Shown here piece after piece: positions 32,315 through 36,076 of a DNA stretch of 36,076 nt. The position numbers and the translations under genes were made by a program. This DNA comes from Bacteroides_D sp963546395. GTDB lineage: Bacteria > Bacteroidota > Bacteroidia > Bacteroidales > CAJPTX01. How positions within the stretch are numbered: position 1 is the first letter of the stretch; each line of letters starts with the position of its first letter. The DNA lies in contig CAUUMS010000015.1 of the NCBI GenBank assembly GCA_963546395.1, forward strand, positions 1-36,076, read 5' to 3'. The notes beneath the pieces were generated by a model that worked only from the letters and a program-made list of their open reading frames with translations, was not told where the DNA came from and made no database searches.

Positions 32315-32863
32315 CTATTGCGGCGAGGGGCACTCATCGGGCTGATGGGTGCCCTTGCTGTTTGTGGTGCTATGGGGTCGCCGCCTGGTGAGCATGTAGG
32401 CGTGCTTGTGCAAGAGTAGGGTGGGGAGAATGGCTCCCACGCCGAGCACGAAGGTGACGCTGGTGGAGATGGTGAGGTTGATGATGAAGGATTGCATGTA
32501 CACAGCAGCCTGCTCGGCCTTCTGGTGATGGTGCACGAAGAGCTGGAGGGCCATGACGGCACGGTAGGCATACATGCCGGGGATCATGGGTAGCAGGGCC
32601 GGGATGTAGGTCACCGTCATGGGGCAGTAGATGAGTTTGCCAAAGAAGAAGCTCCCAAAGCCGATGACAAGGGCTGCAAAGAATGAGGCCCCGACGATGT
32701 CCATGCCGACAGATTGCATCAACGCTGCCCGGAGTGCGTGCCCGAAGGCTGCCAGAATGGCAATGGGGATGTAGGCCCTGCGTGGCGGTTGCGATACGGC
32801 TGCAAAGCCTAACGAGGCAAGGCCCGCGTAGAGGGCATCAAGGAGATAGTGTTCCCAGTCCAT
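32315..32863 (-). CDS. ThrE_2/YjjB-type subunit of a threonine/serine exporter family transporter
   Basis: A 182-residue membrane protein with about five hydrophobic helices, the smaller half of a split ThrE-type transporter. Family-like segments are an N-terminal GLASLGFA helix, then VGMDIVGASFFAALVIG, and VTYIPALLPMIPGMYAYRA. A hydrophilic tail of about 25 residues ends the protein. The larger half begins three bases upstream on the same strand, so translation is probably coupled. By relation to YjjB of E. coli the pair may export succinate, serine or threonine; the substrate is not evident from sequence. Confidence 0.82.
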   Translation of the reverse strand: MDWEHYLLDALYAGLASLGFAAVSQPPRRAYIPIAILAAFGHALRAALMQSVGMDIVGASFFAALVIGFGSFFFGKLIYCPMTVTYIPALLPMIPGMYAYRAVMALQLFVHHHQKAEQAAVYMQSFIINLTISTSVTFVLGVGAILPTLLLHKHAYMLTRRRPHSTTNSKGTHQPDECPSPQ

Positions 32864-32866
32864 AGC

Positions 32867-33640
32867 CTAGAGCAGTGTCCTACGGGTGAGCATTAAGGTG
32901 AGTGCTAGCCCGGTGGCGATACAGATGATGATAAGAGAGGCTTTAGTTAAACGTGAGGCTCCGGAGAGGATGTGCCCGTCCACGATGTCGATGGTGCCGT
33001 TGATGAGGGGAACCCCAGGGATCAGGTAAAGAACGGAGGTGGCCACGGCTATCTCCGATAAGGCCTGGGGGATGAGCGTGGCACATGAGGCCACGAACGA
33101 GGAGATGAGTGCTGCAAGAGTTGTGGCAATGTAGAAATTGGTGTGTAGTCGGTGCACAAACCATTTTCGCATCAGGAAGCCGAGTCCCGTGGCCGCAAAG
33201 ACGAAGAGCATGGCGTACGGATCGCCACCGAATAGCCGGCAAAAGCAGGCATTGGAGAAGGAGATGAGGAGCACAACCCACCAGGTGGATTGCTTTTCGG
33301 CTCGCCTGCATATGGTGTCGAACTCGTGCTGAAGTGTGGCGAGATCGGGCCGTCGGTCGTGTGCACGCCAGCTTAGGGCGCTGAGATCGGAATTGATGGT
33401 AAACCGGATGGGTAGCTCTGGTATGTCGTCCACTTCGGTGATGGACTCCCCGCTCGTGGGATCGTGCACCGTGAGGGTTATCGTGCGCATGAGGGTAGTG
33501 ATGTGCGCCTCTACACCCAGAGCTTCTGCTATGCGCTTGGTGTTACGCACGGTGCGTGACGTGTGCACCCCCGAGCCAAGAAGGTAGGTGGCGTAGCGTG
33601 CCAGGAACACCCCAATGGTCTTCAACCTGCTGGTTTCCAT
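32867..33640 (-). CDS. ThrE/YjjP-type subunit of a threonine/serine exporter family transporter
   Basis: A 257-residue protein with a cytoplasmic N-terminal domain (about 1-118) followed by about five hydrophobic helices. The N-terminal GSGVHTSRTVRNTKRIAEALG matches the DUF1212/ThrE start, where G-x-x-T-x-R is conserved. C-terminal VLYLIPGVPLINGTIDIVDGH is a typical ThrE segment. It works with the YjjB-type gene directly downstream (three-base gap) as a two-part inner-membrane exporter. queA is 60 bases upstream on the same strand, with no promoter box seen between them, so all three may be co-transcribed. Confidence 0.85.
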   Translation of the reverse strand: METSRLKTIGVFLARYATYLLGSGVHTSRTVRNTKRIAEALGVEAHITTLMRTITLTVHDPTSGESITEVDDIPELPIRFTINSDLSALSWRAHDRRPDLATLQHEFDTICRRAEKQSTWWVVLLISFSNACFCRLFGGDPYAMLFVFAATGLGFLMRKWFVHRLHTNFYIATTLAALISSFVASCATLIPQALSEIAVATSVLYLIPGVPLINGTIDIVDGHILSGASRLTKASLIIICIATGLALTLMLTRRTLL

Positions 33641-33700
33641 ACGTGACTCGCTTTAGTGCATAGGGCTTGGTGCCAGTGTTGTGCAGTGCGTTTCCGTTGC

Positions 33701-34951
33701 CTAAGAGGCATGAGAGGACACCGCATCAGGCAGTATCAGCATTGCGTCGCCGTAGCTTAGGAATTGGTATCCGCTGTCCAGCGCATGCTGGTAGAGCGTG
33801 CGCCATGCATCACCAACAAGGGCTGCCACAAGCAGGAGCAATGTGCTTTGCGGCTGGTGGAAGTTGGTGATGAGCCCCCGTGCGACCCGTAGTCGGTATC
33901 CTGGAGCAATGAGTAGGGATGTGCTGGCTTGTAGCCTGTCCAAACCACGGATGTCGAGGTATCGCAGCAGCGCACCCAGGGACTCGGCGCAGGTGAGGGT
34001 GCATGGTTGCTGGTACGGGGCCCACTGCTCTAGCGATGGCAGAGGCTGATCGTCGTTGAGGTCTTGGGCTATGACACCTAGCCAGTACAGGCTCTCCAGC
34101 GTGCGGAGCGTTGTGGTGCCAATAGCTATCGGCCCTGTGGGAGACGCTGCAAGGCTCTCGAGGAGCGTACGATCTACGCTGAAGACCTCGTGGTGCATGG
34201 GGTGTCCCCCAATGGTGTCGCTCTTGACCGGGAGGAATGTTCCAGCCCCGACGTGCAGGGTGAGGTAGCTCGTCGGTATGCCTTGCTCGGCCAATGCTGT
34301 AAGTAGCGATTCCGAGAAGTGGAGCCCAGCTGTGGGAGCTGCTACAGACCCGCCGATGCTCGAGTATACGGTCTGATACCACTCGTCATCCTGCGGAGTC
34401 GCCTCACGTTTCAGGTAGGGAGGGATAGGGATAGAGCCTGCCTTGTCCAGTATCTCTGCGAAAGAGGCCCCACCATCCCACTGGAAACGGATGTATGAGC
34501 TCGACTCGGCCCCATGGCTTATGCGCTCTGCCGTGAATGTTCCAGAGTCGCCCACGTTGCCCCGAACTAGGCCACCTTTCCACCGCTTGGAGTTCCCCAC
34601 AAGGCATTTCCATTCGCACTGCGTACGCTGGGCCAGAGAAGCCTCGTAGTCGACAGGGGATGAGGGCTCAAGTAGGAATAGCTCAATGCCCGCTCCACTT
34701 GCCGTGTGAGCGCGTAGCCGGGCGTGCATTACCCGTGTGTTGTTGCCTGTGAGCCGTGTGCCACTGGGTAGGATGGTGGGGAGGTCGTAAAAAAGGTGAT
34801 CGGACATCTGCTGCCCATCGTATACTAGTAGGCGCGCAGACTCGCGGGGACACCTAGGAGACTGGGCTATTTGCTCGAATTCTAGAGGGTAGGTATAGTC
34901 CTCGATGCGAAGTGTCTGTACCCTGCTGAGCAGATCGTCCTCGTGGCTCAT
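33701..34951 (-). CDS. queA: S-adenosylmethionine:tRNA ribosyltransferase-isomerase QueA
   Basis: A 416-residue enzyme that converts 7-aminomethyl-deazaguanine in tRNA to epoxyqueuosine using SAM as ribosyl donor. Signature segments are IPIPPYLKR (174-182), PTAGLHF (206-212), HVGAGTFLPVK, GTTTLRTLES and TNFHQPQSTLLLLV. The length is somewhat above the usual 340-360 of Proteobacteria. The frame continues 27 codons upstream to 35032, but MSHEDDLLSRV at 34951 fits better, because a divergent -7 box lies at 34991-34998. Other queuosine genes are not in the window. Confidence 0.94.
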   Translation of the reverse strand: MSHEDDLLSRVQTLRIEDYTYPLEFEQIAQSPRCPRESARLLVYDGQQMSDHLFYDLPTILPSGTRLTGNNTRVMHARLRAHTASGAGIELFLLEPSSPVDYEASLAQRTQCEWKCLVGNSKRWKGGLVRGNVGDSGTFTAERISHGAESSSYIRFQWDGGASFAEILDKAGSIPIPPYLKREATPQDDEWYQTVYSSIGGSVAAPTAGLHFSESLLTALAEQGIPTSYLTLHVGAGTFLPVKSDTIGGHPMHHEVFSVDRTLLESLAASPTGPIAIGTTTLRTLESLYWLGVIAQDLNDDQPLPSLEQWAPYQQPCTLTCAESLGALLRYLDIRGLDRLQASTSLLIAPGYRLRVARGLITNFHQPQSTLLLLVAALVGDAWRTLYQHALDSGYQFLSYGDAMLILPDAVSSHAS

Positions 34952-34980
34952 GAAACGTGGGTTATCTCTACGGATTGCCG

Positions 34981-34998
34981 CGAATTTAGCTACTTTTG
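34981..34998. promoter_or_regulatory. Divergent promoter boxes for queA and the Smr gene
   Basis: On the plus strand, TACTTTTG at 34991-34998 is a full TAnnTTTG match, 54 bases before the Smr gene start. On the minus strand, 34981-34988 reads TAAATTCG, seven of eight matches, 30 bases before queA. The two boxes nearly abut, so RNA polymerase could not easily use both at once. Confidence 0.4.
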
Positions 34999-35052
34999 CG
35001 CCCATGCATGCCTCGCAGAAATGGCGTGCCAATAACGCTTTTGCGCAGCCAT

Positions 35053-36076
35053 ATGCAGCTTAATGTGGGCGATAGGGTTCGATTCCTGAATGAGGTAGGA
35101 GGGGGAGAGATTGTTGCCCGGATAGATGCGCGCACGGTGGTAGTTCGCTGTGAGGACGGCTTTGAGATCCCCACGCTGCAAAGCGAGCTCATTCTCGATC
35201 GTCCTCTGGGGGAGCATGCCATGCCGGCTGCAAGATCCGCTGAGGCGACCCGTGCATCGCATGCTGGGTCAGCAAAACAGGCCCCCGTGAGTGCGCCTGC
35301 GCCAAAGGTTGATCCCAATCTGCCCCTGAGAGCTCCCATCGAGGCTAATTGCTCTCTCGTGCTGGGGTTCTCGCCTCATGACGAGAGCGATTCTCTGGCG
35401 GGGCCGTTTGATGTGTACGTGATCAACGAGGGGAGCCAGCGGGCTCTCATAACGCTTGCACGGTGGGAGGGAACTCAGGTCGTGAACGTGTTTGCAGGGA
35501 AATTGAAACCCAACTCGGCACGTCTTGTCACGACCATCGAGGCTGAGGATCTTTTCCTCTATGCCATGCTTCACGTGCAGGTGCTCCGTTACAGTCAGGG
35601 GCCCGCTGCCATGTGCCCGCCCGAGAGCTACGATGTGGAGATTAAGCGTACCAAGTTCACCCGGCCAGGGGCATTTCAGAGCAATCGTTTCCTAGATGTG
35701 CCGTTGGTCACCGTTACGGTGGCTGATGCGCAGCGTGAGGCTCTGCTGGCTGCGTCGATGCCAGATGCTGTTGAGGTAGCAAAGGCCACGAAAGAGCTCA
35801 ATCTGGTGGACGCTAAGCCTCGCCAGGTGGAGCCATCACGTGAGGAGGTCGTCATAGACTTGCACCTTGAGGCCCTTTGTCCCCATCAGCTGTCATTCAC
35901 GCCCAAGGAGGCATTGGATTTCCAGCTTCAGCATTTTGAGCGGGCAATCGAAGAGGCTCTACAACAGCAGTCGGTTAAGCGATTCGTAGCCATCCACGGC
36001 GTGGGCAATGGTCGCCTGCGACGTGAGGTGATAGATGTACTTCGCGCAAAATACCCTGGCTGCACCTATCAGGATG
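35053..36076 (+). CDS. DUF2027 and Smr domain protein, 3' end missing
   Basis: 341 codons are visible before the window ends. The N-terminus MQLNVGDRVRFLNEVGGGEI is a small beta-barrel KOW-like opening typical of the Bacteroidetes DUF2027 family. A Pro/Ala linker follows at about 55-85. The DUF2027 core contains LVLGFSP, PFDVYVINEG and KRTKFTRPGAFQSNRF. The Smr domain begins at about 270 with VVIDLHLEAL, where the family has DLH, and has the motif HGVGNGRLRREV near 317-328. Smr domains bind or nick DNA or RNA, as in MutS2; the role of this stand-alone version is unknown. An in-frame ATG at 35008 would add 15 residues but lies too close to the promoter box. Confidence 0.85.
   Translation, partial: MQLNVGDRVRFLNEVGGGEIVARIDARTVVVRCEDGFEIPTLQSELILDRPLGEHAMPAARSAEATRASHAGSAKQAPVSAPAPKVDPNLPLRAPIEANCSLVLGFSPHDESDSLAGPFDVYVINEGSQRALITLARWEGTQVVNVFAGKLKPNSARLVTTIEAEDLFLYAMLHVQVLRYSQGPAAMCPPESYDVEIKRTKFTRPGAFQSNRFLDVPLVTVTVADAQREALLAASMPDAVEVAKATKELNLVDAKPRQVEPSREEVVIDLHLEALCPHQLSFTPKEALDFQLQHFERAIEEALQQQSVKRFVAIHGVGNGRLRREVIDVLRAKYPGCTYQD

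Noticed and set aside
1..36076. CRISPR array, insertion sequence or prophage
   Set aside because: I found no regularly spaced repeats, transposase motifs, terminal inverted repeats or phage genes; the window is continuous core genome.

Overview
This window looks like a piece of a GC-rich Bacteroidales chromosome, possibly a high-GC Porphyromonas-like lineage; the genus is only an inference. The main evidence is the promoter type. Several genes are preceded by the Bacteroidetes -7 box TAnnTTTG, and the clearest case is at 8906-8937, with a TTTG -33 box and 20-bp spacing. The gene families (OlsB/GlsB-like N-acyltransferase, DUF2027-Smr protein, split ThrE exporter, AddB-like nuclease without an N-terminal Walker A, ThiF without zinc cysteines) are consistent with that phylum. 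The window is dense housekeeping chromosome. I see no phage, insertion sequence, CRISPR array or integrative element.

Layout. 1-221: 3' part of tRNA-Gly(GCC), a hairpin, and tRNA-Leu(TAA). 222-5305: a long leader with a promoter, then a probable stress operon (clpC, soluble thiol peroxidase tpx, a second tpx as a predicted lipoprotein, fabG) closed by a strong terminator. 5306-8816: thiH and thiF of thiamine thiazole synthesis, then a glycosyltransferase. 8906-11963: a promoter, an M16 lipoprotein peptidase and a terminator shared with convergent recG. 12035-15232: recG and fabD, divergent from mirrored promoters. 15233-18930: on the minus strand, a GlsB-like acyltransferase and a secreted TPR protein. 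18931-23552: alaS (minus) divergent from a flavodoxin and a zinc alcohol dehydrogenase. 23584-27551: an AddB-like PD-(D/E)XK nuclease followed 13 bp later by rfbB. 27570-29246: on the minus strand, xerD followed by a small membrane-anchored degenerate receiver protein. 29365-32045: clpB with a small palindrome upstream. 32315-34951: queA followed by the two halves of a ThrE/YjjP-YjjB exporter. 35053-end: a DUF2027-Smr protein cut by the window edge.

How the genes work together. The strongest local theme is stress and proteostasis. clpC and two thiol peroxidases are adjacent and co-directional, and clpB lies at the other end. The two peroxidases appear to be one enzyme placed in two compartments. 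The genes least explained by standard annotation are the lipoprotein-anchored Tpx (3795-4433) and the tail-anchored pseudo-receiver (27570-28205). Most other genes are ordinary core functions, and several are separated from their usual pathway partners within this window: thiHF without thiCEGS, addB without addA, glsB without glsA, rfbB without rfbACD.
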